A stretch of DNA of 64,000 nt from Rhodospirillales bacterium (GCA_016712595.1 JADJQT010000001.1:1733501-1797500), one strand, 5' to 3'; counted from the first letter of the stretch, positions 44,863-54,659 are shown. Numbers and translations are program-made. The notes: generated by a model not told the origin, from the sequence alone.

Positions 44863-46098
44863 TTACCCCGCGGACGACGGCGGGGTGGCGGCGCTCGGCG
44901 AGACAGTCGCGCCGGCGCGGACCTTCTGAAGGCCTTCCGAAACGATCCGTTCTCCTTCGGCAAGGCCGGAGATCACTTCCCAGCGCACACCGATGCGTTC
45001 GCCGGTCTGGATGCGCCGGACCTCGGCCTTATTGTCGTCGCCGACGACAATGACGAACCGTCCGCCCTGATCCTCCTGGACCGAGGCTTGCGGGATCAGC
45101 AGGGCTGATTTGGCGGCGCTTTCCTCCAGGATGACGGTTACGAACAGTCCCGGCAGCAGAACGTGATCGGGATTGGGAAATGTCGCGCGTACGGCGATTG
45201 TTCCGGTCGTCGGATCGACCCGGTTATCGACGAAGTCCAGTCGCCCGGAGGGAGGATATTCGCTGCCGTTGGCGAGACGCAGTCGGGGAACAAACACCGG
45301 CTTCGCGACGCCGGCCTCGTGCGCCTTTTCGATGCTGGCGAGGCCATCGAGATAGCTGCGTTCACTGACATTGAAAACGACGTAGATTGGATCGAGCTTA
45401 ACGAGTTGGGCGAGGACGCCGCTGTCCGGCCCGACCCATTGCCCGACGCTGTACATGGACCGGCCGATCCGCCCGTCGAAGGGAGCATCGATCTGCGTGT
45501 AGCCGAGGTTGATCTGGGCTTGGCGAAGCTCCGCCCGACTGCGATCAAGCGCCGCTTCCGCCTGAAGCTGGTCGGACTGCGCCCGGTCGAGAGACTGCAG
45601 GCTCAGGTTTCCTTGACTAGCAAGCTTCTTCGAGCGTTCAAGGTCACGGCGTGTGCGCACCACTTCAGCTTCCGCCTCGGCGACGCGGGCGGCGGCGGCG
45701 TCGACGGCGGCGGCGAACGGATCATGCTCGAGAGCAAAGAGGAGCGCGCCCTGTTTGACATCCTCGCCCTCGCGGAACGTCCGCCGTTCAAGGAACGCCT
45801 CGACGCGCGCTCGCAAATCAACGGAATCAACGGCCACCGTTTGGCCGATGTATTCGCTTTGCGGGTTGATCGTCGTCCGTTCCACCGCCGTGACCGTCAC
45901 CGCGGGCGGCGGCATCGCCTGTTGCGCCTTGGGAGGGTTGTTGTCGCACGACGCCAAAAACAGCGCGAGCGTCAGCAGGACGGCGCCGGCTGGATACCGG
46001 AGGGATGCAAAACCAGTCACTGTTCGGACAACCGTGCGATAAATTCGACGGAAAAGATCTGACCTGCGCGCAACTCCGGCAAGCCAATCTGGCGCCAA
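44863..46098 (-). CDS. RND efflux periplasmic adaptor lipoprotein (AcrA/MexA family)
   Basis: Up to 411 residues. A lipobox LFLASC near residue 50 indicates a lipoprotein. Lipoyl half-motifs, a coiled-coil hairpin (about 110-200, RVAEAEAEVVRTRRDLERSK), the second lipoyl block NLGYTQIDAPFDGRIG and C-terminal barrel domains follow. It links the permease to an outer-membrane channel. No ATG precedes the signal sequence; the frame opens at TTG 46098, while a GTG at 46020 would give a normal-length signal peptide (VTGFASLRYPAGAVLLTLAL), so the true start is probably the latter or a nearby non-ATG codon. Confidence 0.9.
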   Translation of the reverse strand: MAPDWLAGVARRSDLFRRIYRTVVRTVTGFASLRYPAGAVLLTLALFLASCDNNPPKAQQAMPPPAVTVTAVERTTINPQSEYIGQTVAVDSVDLRARVEAFLERRTFREGEDVKQGALLFALEHDPFAAAVDAAAARVAEAEAEVVRTRRDLERSKKLASQGNLSLQSLDRAQSDQLQAEAALDRSRAELRQAQINLGYTQIDAPFDGRIGRSMYSVGQWVGPDSGVLAQLVKLDPIYVVFNVSERSYLDGLASIEKAHEAGVAKPVFVPRLRLANGSEYPPSGRLDFVDNRVDPTTGTIAVRATFPNPDHVLLPGLFVTVILEESAAKSALLIPQASVQEDQGGRFVIVVGDDNKAEVRRIQTGERIGVRWEVISGLAEGERIVSEGLQKVRAGATVSPSAATPPSSAG

Positions 46099-46258
46099 GC
46101 TACCCCGGGAAACCCGCCTCGTCAGCGGCTCACGCGCAATAACCGATCACACGTACAAGCTCTTACGACAGTCGCCGCCCAGCGTCAATTGGTGCCGCGC
46201 GTATTTCGCTGCGAGCTGGATCGGAGCGCGGTCTTTGTGGGACGATTTGCCACACGCC

Positions 46259-47302
46259 TTAGTTATTGCTTTCGGCCGGTCGGCCGAACACCAGGGAATT
46301 GGGATCGCGCTGAAGCTGGTCGACCAGTTCGCGTACCGAACGCGCCGCCGCAGCCGTTTCTTTGAGCGCGTTTGACAGGGCGAAGTTCACCGCCGAGCCG
46401 GGTTCGATAACGCCGTTTGCCGACGTCAGCACCTGCTCGGCAGCGGTGAGACTCTGCTGCGCCGTTTTCATCGTCGCGGTAATCTGATCGAGCGAGGTTT
46501 CGGCGTGCGGAACCATGCCACGAAGGGCGGACAGGGTATCGCCTGCGGTTGCCGACGTTTCATGTAAGCTCGCGATGAGCGGGCCCAATCGCGCATCGAG
46601 GATTTGCGCTGTTTCACGAAGGTCGTCCATCGTCAGGTTAGCGTTAGCGATCGCCTGGGCGATCTGTGGATCGTTCACCAGCCGGTTCGCACCCTTGAGC
46701 ATGTTGCGGGCGTCGTCCACGAGTTCGTCCAGCGGCAGTTGAGAGACCTTGTCGATAACCTGCTGCACCGTGGCCTGCACTTCTTGAAGCGTCGACGGTG
46801 CCGTCGGGATCTCGATGCGATCAGGGTAAGAGTTGTCGAAGTCCGCCGGCATCGTTGGGAAAAAATCGAGCGAGATCGTCGCCTGTCCGGTAACCAGACT
46901 CGGCAGTGCCAGTTGGGCGCGCAGCCCGCGCTCGACAAACGTGCGGAGCGTATTGTCGGTGCCGCGGCGAACCACTTCGTGAGTCGGGTCCCGTTCTTCA
47001 CCGTTGCCGACGAGTTGAATGTTGTCGGTACTGAGCTCGGCAAAGACGGGGATGATCAGCGGGCTCGTGCCGTCGGGTTCGTAGCGGATGAACACCCGGG
47101 TGACCTGGCCGACCTTTACCCCGCGGAAATTGACCGACGAGCCGACCGAAAGTCCCGCAACCGACCCCTTGAAAAACATGACGGCTGGCGTCTGGCGAGC
47201 GAAGAACGTGCCGCCACCCAAGATCAGCACCCCCGCGACAATCAGCGCGACGGCGCCGAGGACGAACGCGCCGATCATCTTTGGATCGGCAGGTTTACTC
47301 AT
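46259..47302 (-). CDS. MCE/MlaD-family lipid transport protein
   Basis: 347 residues. One N-terminal membrane helix (about 10-33, IGAFVLGAVALIVAGVLILG), an MCE domain (about 40-130, GLSVGSSVNFRGVKVGQVTR) and a long helical C-terminal part (about 165-335). Longer than E. coli MlaD (183 residues), it resembles MlaD/PqiB-type proteins with extended helices that can form a periplasmic tube. It is the substrate-binding subunit of an ABC lipid transporter, downstream of the ATPase and permease genes in one leftward operon. Confidence 0.9.
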   Translation of the reverse strand: MSKPADPKMIGAFVLGAVALIVAGVLILGGGTFFARQTPAVMFFKGSVAGLSVGSSVNFRGVKVGQVTRVFIRYEPDGTSPLIIPVFAELSTDNIQLVGNGEERDPTHEVVRRGTDNTLRTFVERGLRAQLALPSLVTGQATISLDFFPTMPADFDNSYPDRIEIPTAPSTLQEVQATVQQVIDKVSQLPLDELVDDARNMLKGANRLVNDPQIAQAIANANLTMDDLRETAQILDARLGPLIASLHETSATAGDTLSALRGMVPHAETSLDQITATMKTAQQSLTAAEQVLTSANGVIEPGSAVNFALSNALKETAAAARSVRELVDQLQRDPNSLVFGRPAESNN

Positions 47303-47374
47303 TCGTCCGCTCCATCTGTTTGCCGTTCATCCGTGCGTCGTGCCTTGCGTCTTTCGGTCAAGACCGCGGTTCAT

Positions 47375-48136
47375 TCACTGATCGGGCTCGCCTCGGGTGA
47401 GAAACCGCTTTACGGTCGAATTTCGTGTCTGCGCGAGAAGTAGCTTGGGATCTCCCGATCCGATCATAGTTTTGCTTTCGGCATCGAGGAACACGGAGTT
47501 GTTGGCGATAGTGAAGATGCTGGCCAACTCGTGCGAGACGATGACAATCGTCGCGCCCATACTGTCGCGCAGTTCGATGATGAGGTCGTCGAGCAGCCTT
47601 GAGCTGATCGGATCGAGGCCCGCCGAGGGCTCATCGAAAAACAGAATTTCCGGATCGAGCGCAATTGCCCGGGCGAGTCCGGCGCGCTTTTGCATGCCGC
47701 CGCTGATCTCCGACGGATAATAGTCCTCGAACCCGGCAAGGCCGACCAATGCCAGCTTCAGCGCAGCGAGCTCGCGAATCGTGTTCTCGGGAAGTCGCGT
47801 GTATTCGCGCAGCGGCAAAGCGACGTTTTCCGCCAGCGTCATCGAACTCCACAGCGCCCCATTTTGAAACAGGACGCCGCATCGGCGCAGGATACGGCGT
47901 TGCTGGTCGGGCGGCGCATCCCACAGGCTCTCGCCCGCGTAGCAGATGGTGCCGGCGGCGGGGGATTTTAACCCGATCAAGTGGCGCAGCAACGTGCTCT
48001 TGCCACATCCGCTGCCGCCCATGATGACGAAGATGTCGCCGCGGTTGACGTGAAACGTCAGATCCTTTTGCAAGATGCGCGATCCGAAGGCCATGGTCAG
48101 GCCGTCGACGGCAATCGGCGGGGCGAGAACGTCCAT
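47375..48136 (-). CDS. MlaF-type ABC transporter ATPase (MCE system)
   Basis: 253 residues. Walker A GGSGCGKSTLLRHLIGL, Q-loop VLFQNGALWSSMTLAENVAL, signature SEISGGMQKRAGLARAIAL, Walker B ILFFDEPSAGLDPISS and H-loop IVSHEL. The LFQ(N/G)GALF-like segment after the Q-loop is characteristic of MlaF/Ttg2A ATPases. ATG 48136 begins MDVLAPPIAVDGLTM; the open frame extends further upstream but only through the end of the permease gene. It powers the MCE lipid transporter. Confidence 0.92.
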   Translation of the reverse strand: MDVLAPPIAVDGLTMAFGSRILQKDLTFHVNRGDIFVIMGGSGCGKSTLLRHLIGLKSPAAGTICYAGESLWDAPPDQQRRILRRCGVLFQNGALWSSMTLAENVALPLREYTRLPENTIRELAALKLALVGLAGFEDYYPSEISGGMQKRAGLARAIALDPEILFFDEPSAGLDPISSRLLDDLIIELRDSMGATIVIVSHELASIFTIANNSVFLDAESKTMIGSGDPKLLLAQTRNSTVKRFLTRGEPDQ

Positions 48137-48156
48137 CCGTGACAGCGGGCCTCTTG

Positions 48157-49308
48157 TCAGATGCGCAGGATATTGGTGATCACGGCAAACAGGCCATCCG
48201 CGACGATGATCCAAACGATTGCCGTGACGACCGCCGATGTTGCCGCCGACCCTACGGCTGCGGCGCTGCGGCCACATTGCATGCCACGTAAACATCCGCA
48301 GATGGCGATGATCACGCCGAAGACGGCGCTCTTGCCAATGCCGAGAAGGAGATCCTTCGTATTCAACCACGCGAGCGTTTGATGTCAATACTGCGGCGGT
48401 GATAAATCGAGCAGTCCGATACCGACGACGAAGCCGCCGAAGATGCCGATGACGTCGGCATAGATGCAGAGCAGCGGCATCATCAAAATCAAGGCGACGA
48501 TCCGCGGCAGAACGAGGAAATCAATCGGATCGATACCGAGTGTCTTCAGCGCATCTATTTCTTCGTTGACCTGCATCGTTCCCAATTGGGCGGCGAATGC
48601 GGCGCCGGTGCGGCCGGCCATGATGATCGCCGCCATCATCGCCCCCATCTCGCGGGTCATGCCGATGGCGACGAGATTGGCGACATAGATCTGGGCACCG
48701 AAAATCTGCAATTGCACCGAGCCGACGAAGGCGAGGATCAGCCCAACCAGCGCGCTGATCAGCGCCACGATCGGCAGCGCGCTTGCGCCGGTCTGCTGAA
48801 TCAGCAGCAGGACATCGCCGCGGCGCAGTTGCGAGCGACCGGTCGCGAGGCGCACGGTACCCAGCGTCGCCTCGCCGATGAAACCCGTCGCTTCGGCGGC
48901 GGCGCGCGCGAGCGCGAGTGAATTCGTGCCCACGCGGCCAACAAAGGAGGTGTCGGTGACGGCGTGGGGCTCGTCCATGCCCGCCGCGGCTGTGCTCGCC
49001 AGCCGTAGCAGGCGCTGAACACCATCCGGCAGTCCGGAGGGGTCGAATTTCAACTGTCGCGCGCTGCCTGCCTCGCGTATCGCGATCAGGGTCATGAGAA
49101 GCCCGCTATCCCAGCGACCAAGCGGCGAAGTGTCGAAAGCGATCCGTTCTGCGGAGTTTGCGTCGTCAAGTACTTGAATTAACTCGTCCGGTGCTGGAAG
49201 CGGGCCGTGAACCGTCCAGTTTCCCGAAAGGTGCAACAATAGCGTATGCGCATCCGGGCGGCTCGGGCGCACGCGCGGCTCGGTATCGGCAGGGCTCGCG
49301 ATACTCAT
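48157..49308 (-). pseudogene. STAS-MlaE fusion permease of the MCE transporter, interrupted by an in-frame TGA
   Basis: One continuous frame encodes an N-terminal STAS/MlaB-like domain (about 15-110, LLLHLSGNWTVHGPLPAPDE) and a MlaE permease (ALPIVALISALVGLILAFVG, MGAMMAAIIMAGRTGAAFAA). It is cut at codon ...LSPPQY by TGA (48385-48387). The same frame continues HQTLAWLNTKDLLLGIGKSA and on to the MlaE C-terminus CGCLRGMQCGRSAAAVG, ending 48157. Homologues are continuous across this point; TGG (Trp) to TGA would explain the stop. It could be an inactivating mutation, a sequence error or, least likely, readthrough. ATG 49308 used; ATG 49326 is also possible. Confidence 0.85.
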
Positions 49309-49561
49309 TTGCTGTTCTTCGCCGGGCATCTCACTCGCCGGGCAATGCACCATCCGATTGTGCGTAACCTCTGAACCTTGGCAGGTCAACCTGTGGTGCG
49401 GATGCAGGTGCACGAACCGGAGGAATTCTCGCCGCGGCGGACATGCTGACTGGCGAGCACTGGATTCGGCCGTTATAGAGGCGCCAGCGGCGACGTGTCG
49501 CGCCCGGTCTTACTTCGCCGGAACTGAAACAGGGACTGACGGTAGCGAGGATCGGTCTGCA

Positions 49562-50218
49562 GTGTACGGCGTCCTATTGCTGTTAAAGGCGATGCTTGCC
49601 GGCTTCGTCGTTGCGGTGCCGATCGGCGCCATCGGTGCCATGTGCCTGCGACGGGCAATCCATGGACGCTGGGTTGCCGGCCTCGTCACCGGCTTGGGTG
49701 CGGCGGTCGCCGATTCGCTGCTGGCGATGGGTGCAATGTTCGGGTTGACGCTCCTGACCCGCTATATCCTCGAGAACCAAAAGCCCGTCCTTCTAATGGG
49801 CGGCGTCTTCTTGATCTTCGTGGGTGCGCGGATGATCGCCAAACGACGCCCGAAATTTGATGCGGAGGCCCCCTCAGTCAACCACCAGCTACGCCGTTGG
49901 CGGGCGTGGACCGGAGCGCTGAGTACGGGTTTCGCGCTCACGATCATCAATCCGGCAACATTGATCGCTTTCGTCGGGGTGTTCGCGGGGCTCGGGTTGT
50001 TCCATCACGACAGCGACAAGCTGAGCCTGAGTTGGCTGATTGTCGTCGGTGTGTTCACCGGCTCGATGTTGTGGTGGGCGACACTGACCGGGACGGCGTT
50101 CCTTATTCGCCGGCACCTTTCCCTTGAGTTTATCGTCGTTCTGAACGTCGTTCTCGGCCTGGTGGTCGTCGGGTTCGGTGCCGCCAGTCTGCTGGCGCTT
50201 TGGGACGTCCGGATCTGA
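49562..50218 (+). CDS. LysE/RhtB-family exporter
   Basis: 218 residues with about six membrane helices and the LysE-family opening FVVAVPIGAIGAMCLRRAI, then VTGLGAAVADSLLAMGAMFG and TIINPATLIAFVGVFAGLG. The family exports amino acids or related small molecules. The GTG at 49562 lies just before the first helix and has GAGG ten bases upstream. The frame is open further up but those residues are not membrane-like. It diverges from the MCE operon. Confidence 0.85.
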   Translation: MYGVLLLLKAMLAGFVVAVPIGAIGAMCLRRAIHGRWVAGLVTGLGAAVADSLLAMGAMFGLTLLTRYILENQKPVLLMGGVFLIFVGARMIAKRRPKFDAEAPSVNHQLRRWRAWTGALSTGFALTIINPATLIAFVGVFAGLGLFHHDSDKLSLSWLIVVGVFTGSMLWWATLTGTAFLIRRHLSLEFIVVLNVVLGLVVVGFGAASLLALWDVRI

Positions 50219-50682
50219 CGCTTTTTGCAGAGCGGAACTCGATGGTCGCACGACGCTAACGAATCCTCGCGATTCGTCGGATGTGGGCACGGCGCTGGAT
50301 TCGTGCGCCTTAATTGGTCCCGCCAAAGCCATTGCCGAGAAACCGGGAAAGTCTGGTGCGTTTCTTATCGCGTCCGATGGCAAAAGATTCGCGCGATCGA
50401 AGGACAGCAGTGCAAAGGGCCGCTGGAGATTACGGAATGTCCGCGTGCCACCAGTCTGAATGTGTGCTGCGCACGCCGGTCGCGGCACGGAGGCGGCAGT
50501 CGGTTGCAACTGCCGCTGCCATATAGTTTTGCAAAATCATATCTTTTAGCCATAAAGGGGCATGTAACTGGGGCCAGTTGCAGGTATCGCACGCGAGAGC
50601 GATCGTTTGTTCGCGACTGGCGGCGAAGCCGAGCTAAAGGCATCTGCGAGCTGGTTGGGCAGCTCGGTGGAAAAGGGCTGGA
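50219..50682. other. intergenic region before the L,D-transpeptidase gene
   Basis: About 460 bases with no convincing gene. A possible promoter, TTGCAA (50529-50534) and CATAAA (50551-50556) spaced 16 bases, lies in a short AT-rich patch about 130 bases before the transpeptidase start. Frames crossing this stretch have no recognisable protein features. Confidence 0.4.
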
Positions 50683-52014
50683 ATGCGAATCGGGCTACGG
50701 CCACTTAGATCAGTGCCTGCGTTTGCCAGCGTCCTTGTGGTTGCGGCGACGATGCTTCTCCTTGGCTGCGCGATGGACGGTCGCCCCGCTTGGGAGCAAG
50801 CCGCGCTGGGCCGGCCCGCGACCACCCCGGCGGCGGATCCGCAATCGCTGCGCAAACCCGTGCCGAGAGGGGGCGCCTTCCTGCCGCCGCCAGCACGCCC
50901 GTCAATGGCCGCTCCGGCAAAGCCTGGGGCACCGGGCGCCGAATTCGGTGCGCTTGTGACGACGCGCGTGGTGTCAACCGGCGGCGAGCGCAAGCCAGTG
51001 ATGCGCACGCACGCGCCCGAAGCGCTTGATGCCTCAGTGGCCGGCCCACAGCCGGATCTGCCACGGCTCGCGATGGAGCAGACATGGCTGGGGGTAGACA
51101 CCATCACGGCCCGACACGAAGACACAATGGTCGATCTGGCGGTACAGCACGACATGGGGTTCACCGAGATTGCGATGGCCAATCCCGGCGTCGATCCCTG
51201 GTTGCCCGGCGACGGAACGACCATCGTTTTACCGAGCCGCCATCTTCTGCCCGATGCGCCCCATAAGGGGATCGTCATTAACCTGCCCGAACAACGGCTG
51301 TACCTCTTTGAGCGAGACCAATTCGTCGTCTCTTTTCCGATCGGTATCGGCCGTGACGGATTTGCCACCCCGATCGGCCGGACTAGGATCGTTCGCAAGC
51401 AGGCAGCACCCGTTTGGTATCCGACTCCCTCGGCACGGCGCGATGATCCGACGCTGCCGGCCGCCGTCGCGCCGGGGCCGGATAACCCGCTCGGCACACA
51501 CGCGCTCTATCTAGGATGGCCGTCCTACCTGATCCACGGAACAAACAAGGAATATGGGATCGGTCGGCGCGCAAGTCGCGGTTGCATCCGGATGTATGCC
51601 AACGATATCGTATTTATCTTCAATCGCGTTCCCGTCGGAACCTCGGTAACCGTTGTCGATCAGCCGATCAAGATCCAGCGCCTCGCCGACGGTATCTATC
51701 TCGAGGCAGATCCGTCACTTGCCCAGGTGCAACAATGGGAAAAGGCCGGACGATTCAAGCCTCAACCTGCCGCGGGGATCGCCGAAGCTCTGCGCCGTTC
51801 CGCAGCGCCCGGTGGCGAGGATGTGGACTGGACCGTCGTCGATCGCGTTATCGCCGAGCGGCGAGGAATCCCCACGCGTGTAACCCGCATCGTTGGAGCG
51901 ACGACCGTCGTCGCGGTTCAGCCGGCCGAGCAACGGCATACGACGGATACGTCCAATGGCGCGAACGATCTGGTCAGATGGCTGCGGGCGCAGCTCTTCG
52001 GTCAGGATGACTAG
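50683..52014 (+). CDS. L,D-transpeptidase (YkuD domain) lipoprotein
   Basis: 443 residues. Lipobox LLLGC near residue 29 indicates a lipoprotein. A proline-rich linker runs to about 130. A LysM-like segment (about 135-185, TMVDLAVQHDMGFTEIAMAN) binds peptidoglycan. The YkuD domain (about 190-330) holds the catalytic His in LIHGTN and Cys in SRGCIRMYANDI. The C-terminal ~110 residues are of unknown role. It makes 3-3 cross-links or attaches proteins to peptidoglycan in the periplasm. Its stop overlaps the start of the following Nudix-type gene. Confidence 0.93.
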   Translation: MRIGLRPLRSVPAFASVLVVAATMLLLGCAMDGRPAWEQAALGRPATTPAADPQSLRKPVPRGGAFLPPPARPSMAAPAKPGAPGAEFGALVTTRVVSTGGERKPVMRTHAPEALDASVAGPQPDLPRLAMEQTWLGVDTITARHEDTMVDLAVQHDMGFTEIAMANPGVDPWLPGDGTTIVLPSRHLLPDAPHKGIVINLPEQRLYLFERDQFVVSFPIGIGRDGFATPIGRTRIVRKQAAPVWYPTPSARRDDPTLPAAVAPGPDNPLGTHALYLGWPSYLIHGTNKEYGIGRRASRGCIRMYANDIVFIFNRVPVGTSVTVVDQPIKIQRLADGIYLEADPSLAQVQQWEKAGRFKPQPAAGIAEALRRSAAPGGEDVDWTVVDRVIAERRGIPTRVTRIVGATTVVAVQPAEQRHTTDTSNGANDLVRWLRAQLFGQDD

Positions 52015-53101
52015 GTTCGTGGCGGAACGCGTCCGACGGAGCGAAGGTGTGGCGACACCGATCGTGGTTGGACTGACGGCGGTCATCGTCGCGGTTACCA
52101 ACGAAGTGCCGAAGGTTCTGGTTGTGCGGCGCATGAGCCACACCCTCGCGACACCGGCGCAGCGAGGGCACGAAACCGCAGGGGCGAACACCGACGATTC
52201 ACTGCCGTCCGGGCCGTTCGATCCGGCTCGCCACCGGACCTTGCAGTCCGGCTTGCGGGACTGGGTTGCGGAGCAGACCGGCCTTGAACTTCGCTATGTC
52301 GAGCAGCTCTATACCTTCGGGGACCGTTATCGCGACCCGCGCGAGGCCTACGGCGGCCCGCGCGTCCTTACTGTCGCGTATCTCGCCTTAACGCCGCAAT
52401 CGCCGGTCGCCGGTACCGGCGATGCCCGCTGGCATGAATGGTATGATCTTTTCCCTTGGGAGGATTGGCGTCGCGGACGTCCGGATCTGATCGATCAGGT
52501 GATACGGCCTGCGCTTGAGGCGTTCATCGACGATGCGAGCGATCCGCTTGACCGGCGCGCGCGAGAAGAGCGCGTCGGAACATCATTCGGAACCGGCGCC
52601 GCACGCTGGGACCCGGTACGGACGCTTGATCGCTACGAAATCCTCTACGAGGCGGGACTTGTCCTCGAAGCCGTTCGCGACTCTGAGGAGCGTGCACACA
52701 CTGGGCTGTGGGGCGGAACGGCCGGGCGGGCAGTGGCGGTCGAATGTGCGGGCGCGGGCGTTGACCTTGGCGATTCTATGGTCCGCGATGACCGGCGCAT
52801 TCTGGCGACGGCGCTCGGTCGGCTGCGGGGCAAGCTCGCCTATCGTCCGGTCGTCTTCGATCTCCTGCCGCGCGAATTCACCTTGTTCCAGCTGCAAAGA
52901 ACGGTCGAGGCGCTTGCTGGTCAGGGCCTGCACAAGCAGAATTTCCGCCGTACATTGGCGGCAAGCGAACTCGTCGAGCCGACAGGCCGGGTCGAATGCA
53001 CGGGACGAGGCCGGCCGGCCGAACTCTACCGCTATCGCCGCGGTGTTCTGCGGGCAAAGACGGAAGGGGTCTCGCTGCCGCCTGTCCGCGCCGAATCGTA
53101 A
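52007..53101 (+). CDS. Nudix-like / winged-helix regulator (NrtR-type, NAD metabolism)
   Basis: 364 residues. An N-terminal Nudix-fold domain (about 15-230) is followed by a winged-helix domain (about 275-350, LPREFTLFQLQRTVEALAGQ). The Nudix box position reads SGLRDWVAEQTGLELRYVEQ, lacking the REUXEE glutamates needed for hydrolysis, which points to a ligand-sensing domain. This combination is the NrtR-like repressor type reported to control NAD genes in alphaproteobacteria. ATG 52007 overlaps the transpeptidase stop. Its targets cannot be told from the window. Confidence 0.8.
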   Translation: MTRFVAERVRRSEGVATPIVVGLTAVIVAVTNEVPKVLVVRRMSHTLATPAQRGHETAGANTDDSLPSGPFDPARHRTLQSGLRDWVAEQTGLELRYVEQLYTFGDRYRDPREAYGGPRVLTVAYLALTPQSPVAGTGDARWHEWYDLFPWEDWRRGRPDLIDQVIRPALEAFIDDASDPLDRRAREERVGTSFGTGAARWDPVRTLDRYEILYEAGLVLEAVRDSEERAHTGLWGGTAGRAVAVECAGAGVDLGDSMVRDDRRILATALGRLRGKLAYRPVVFDLLPREFTLFQLQRTVEALAGQGLHKQNFRRTLAASELVEPTGRVECTGRGRPAELYRYRRGVLRAKTEGVSLPPVRAES

Positions 53102-53158
53102 GTCAGGCCGCCGGTCACTTGTGGCGATACGGCATGCCTTGAGGCGGCACGCCGACGG

Positions 53159-53923
53159 TTAAACGCCGACTGACGGCGCTTGTGCTCGATAGACCTCGGG
53201 ACGATGCCGCCGCGAGCAAATCAGACCCGCGGGGTCCATTCCACGACGGATCAGCTTGCCGGCGACCATCGATATGATGCGCACGGTATCCAGCCACGGC
53301 CGGTAATGGCTGCGACGCGCCTGGTTGTGATAGACCGCCTCAATCGGTACGGCGAGAGGACGAAAACCCCGGCGCGCGGCTTCGATGAGGATTTCGCTTT
53401 CGAAGACGAAGCTGCGGCTACGCCCGTGGCGAAGGTGGAGGTTGGCCAGCAGCGCCGCTGGATAGAGTCGGAATCCGGATTGGCTGTCGAAGATCGGGCA
53501 TCCGGCCGCCCACGAGATCCAGAAGTCGGCAACCTCGTTGCCAAACCGTCGTGTTTCCGGCATGCGCTGCCGTTCGAGCATACGCGCGGCAATAATAACT
53601 CTTTCGGGGTATTCCTGGTGGGCTGCGACCAGGCAGCCGATCCGCTCCGGTGGATGCTGTCCGTCCCCGTCGAGCGTAACGATGGCTTCGGCCCCGAGGG
53701 CGAGTGCCTGCTGCATGCCTCGCCAAAGGCTCGCACCCTTGCCGCAGTTCGCATCATTGCGCAGTAGTGTCACCGCTGCTGTGTCTAGGCAGCCGCTGGT
53801 ACCGTCCGCGGAGCCGTCATCGACGACGATCACGAGGGCGCCAATCGTGCATGCCGCTTTGGCGACGGCTCCGATGGTCGCCGCCTCGTTGTACGCCGGG
53901 ATAACAACGGCAATCCGTGACAC
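53159..53923 (-). CDS. family 2 glycosyltransferase (DPM1/DolP-mannose-synthase-like)
   Basis: 254 residues of GT2. AVVIPAYNEAATIG, then VVDDGSADGT and the metal/nucleotide site TLDGDGQHPPERIG, as in dolichol-phosphate-mannose-synthase-like enzymes. There is no clear membrane segment. GTG start at 53923, three bases after the ketoreductase stop. As last gene of the leftward aryl-polyene-type operon, it may glycosylate the polyene headgroup or a lipid carrier; similar GT2 genes occur in xanthomonadin/APE clusters. Confidence 0.88.
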   Translation of the reverse strand: MSRIAVVIPAYNEAATIGAVAKAACTIGALVIVVDDGSADGTSGCLDTAAVTLLRNDANCGKGASLWRGMQQALALGAEAIVTLDGDGQHPPERIGCLVAAHQEYPERVIIAARMLERQRMPETRRFGNEVADFWISWAAGCPIFDSQSGFRLYPAALLANLHLRHGRSRSFVFESEILIEAARRGFRPLAVPIEAVYHNQARRSHYRPWLDTVRIISMVAGKLIRRGMDPAGLICSRRHRPEVYRAQAPSVGV

Positions 53924-53926
53924 TGC

Positions 53927-54658
53927 TTATGCCATCACGCCGTTGATGTTGATGATCTGCCCGGAGATGTAGCTGGCCTCATCGGAGGCTAGAAAGCTCA
54001 CCAACGCAGCAACTTCGTCGGGGGTGCCCGCGCGACCCATCGGAACCAGTCGTTTGATCGTCGCGGCGTCAAACGCTTGATCCGTGATCGGTCCCTCGAT
54101 GATTCCGGGCGCCACGGCGTTTACGGTGATCCTCCGGGACGCCAGCTCCAGGGCCAAGGCTCGGGTCGCGCCGTGTAAGCCCGACTTCGCGGCGGCATAG
54201 TTGACTTGGCCTTTATTGCCGATCACGCCGGTAACCGAAGAGATGGTAATGATTCGGCCCCAACGCGTCCCCAGCATGGGCAGAAGTAACGGCTGGGTGA
54301 CATTGTAGAAGCCGTTCAGGCTTACGTCGATGACATCGCGCCATCGCTCGGCCGGCATCGCTGCCATCAGGCCGTCGCGGTAGATCGCAGCATTGTTGAT
54401 GATGACCTGGATCGGCCCCGCGTCCAGCAATCGCACGAGGCAGCGGCGGGTGGCTTCGCCGTCCCGGATATCGAAGGTGACCGTTTCGGCCGAACCACCG
54501 TTGGTCGTGATCGCGGCGGCGACAGCGCCCGCCTGCTCGGGGTGACGGTTGCCGTGGACGATTACATGCAGGCCGTCACGCGCCAGGCGTCGGCAGACGG
54601 CGCCGCCAATATGGCCGCTCCCACCGGTGACGATTGCGCGCCGCGTCAGGTTGCTCAT
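53927..54658 (-). CDS. 3-oxoacyl-ACP reductase (FabG-like SDR, ApeQ type)
   Basis: 243 residues, short-chain dehydrogenase. NADPH site VTGGSGHIGGAVCR, NNAAIYRDG, catalytic Ser in ITISSVTG and the YxxxK pair in NYAAAKSG, with a C-terminal SGQIININGVMA. It would reduce the beta-keto group in each round of polyene chain extension. ATG 54658 lies one base after the stop of the upstream chain-length-factor-like gene, indicating coupling. Confidence 0.93.
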   Translation of the reverse strand: MSNLTRRAIVTGGSGHIGGAVCRRLARDGLHVIVHGNRHPEQAGAVAAAITTNGGSAETVTFDIRDGEATRRCLVRLLDAGPIQVIINNAAIYRDGLMAAMPAERWRDVIDVSLNGFYNVTQPLLLPMLGTRWGRIITISSVTGVIGNKGQVNYAAAKSGLHGATRALALELASRRITVNAVAPGIIEGPITDQAFDAATIKRLVPMGRAGTPDEVAALVSFLASDEASYISGQIININGVMA

Positions 54659-54659
54659 G

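Noticed and set aside
50225..50959. 244-codon plus-strand frame before and into the L,D-transpeptidase gene
   Set aside because: Overlaps the transpeptidase in another frame and has Arg/Cys/Ser-rich random composition.
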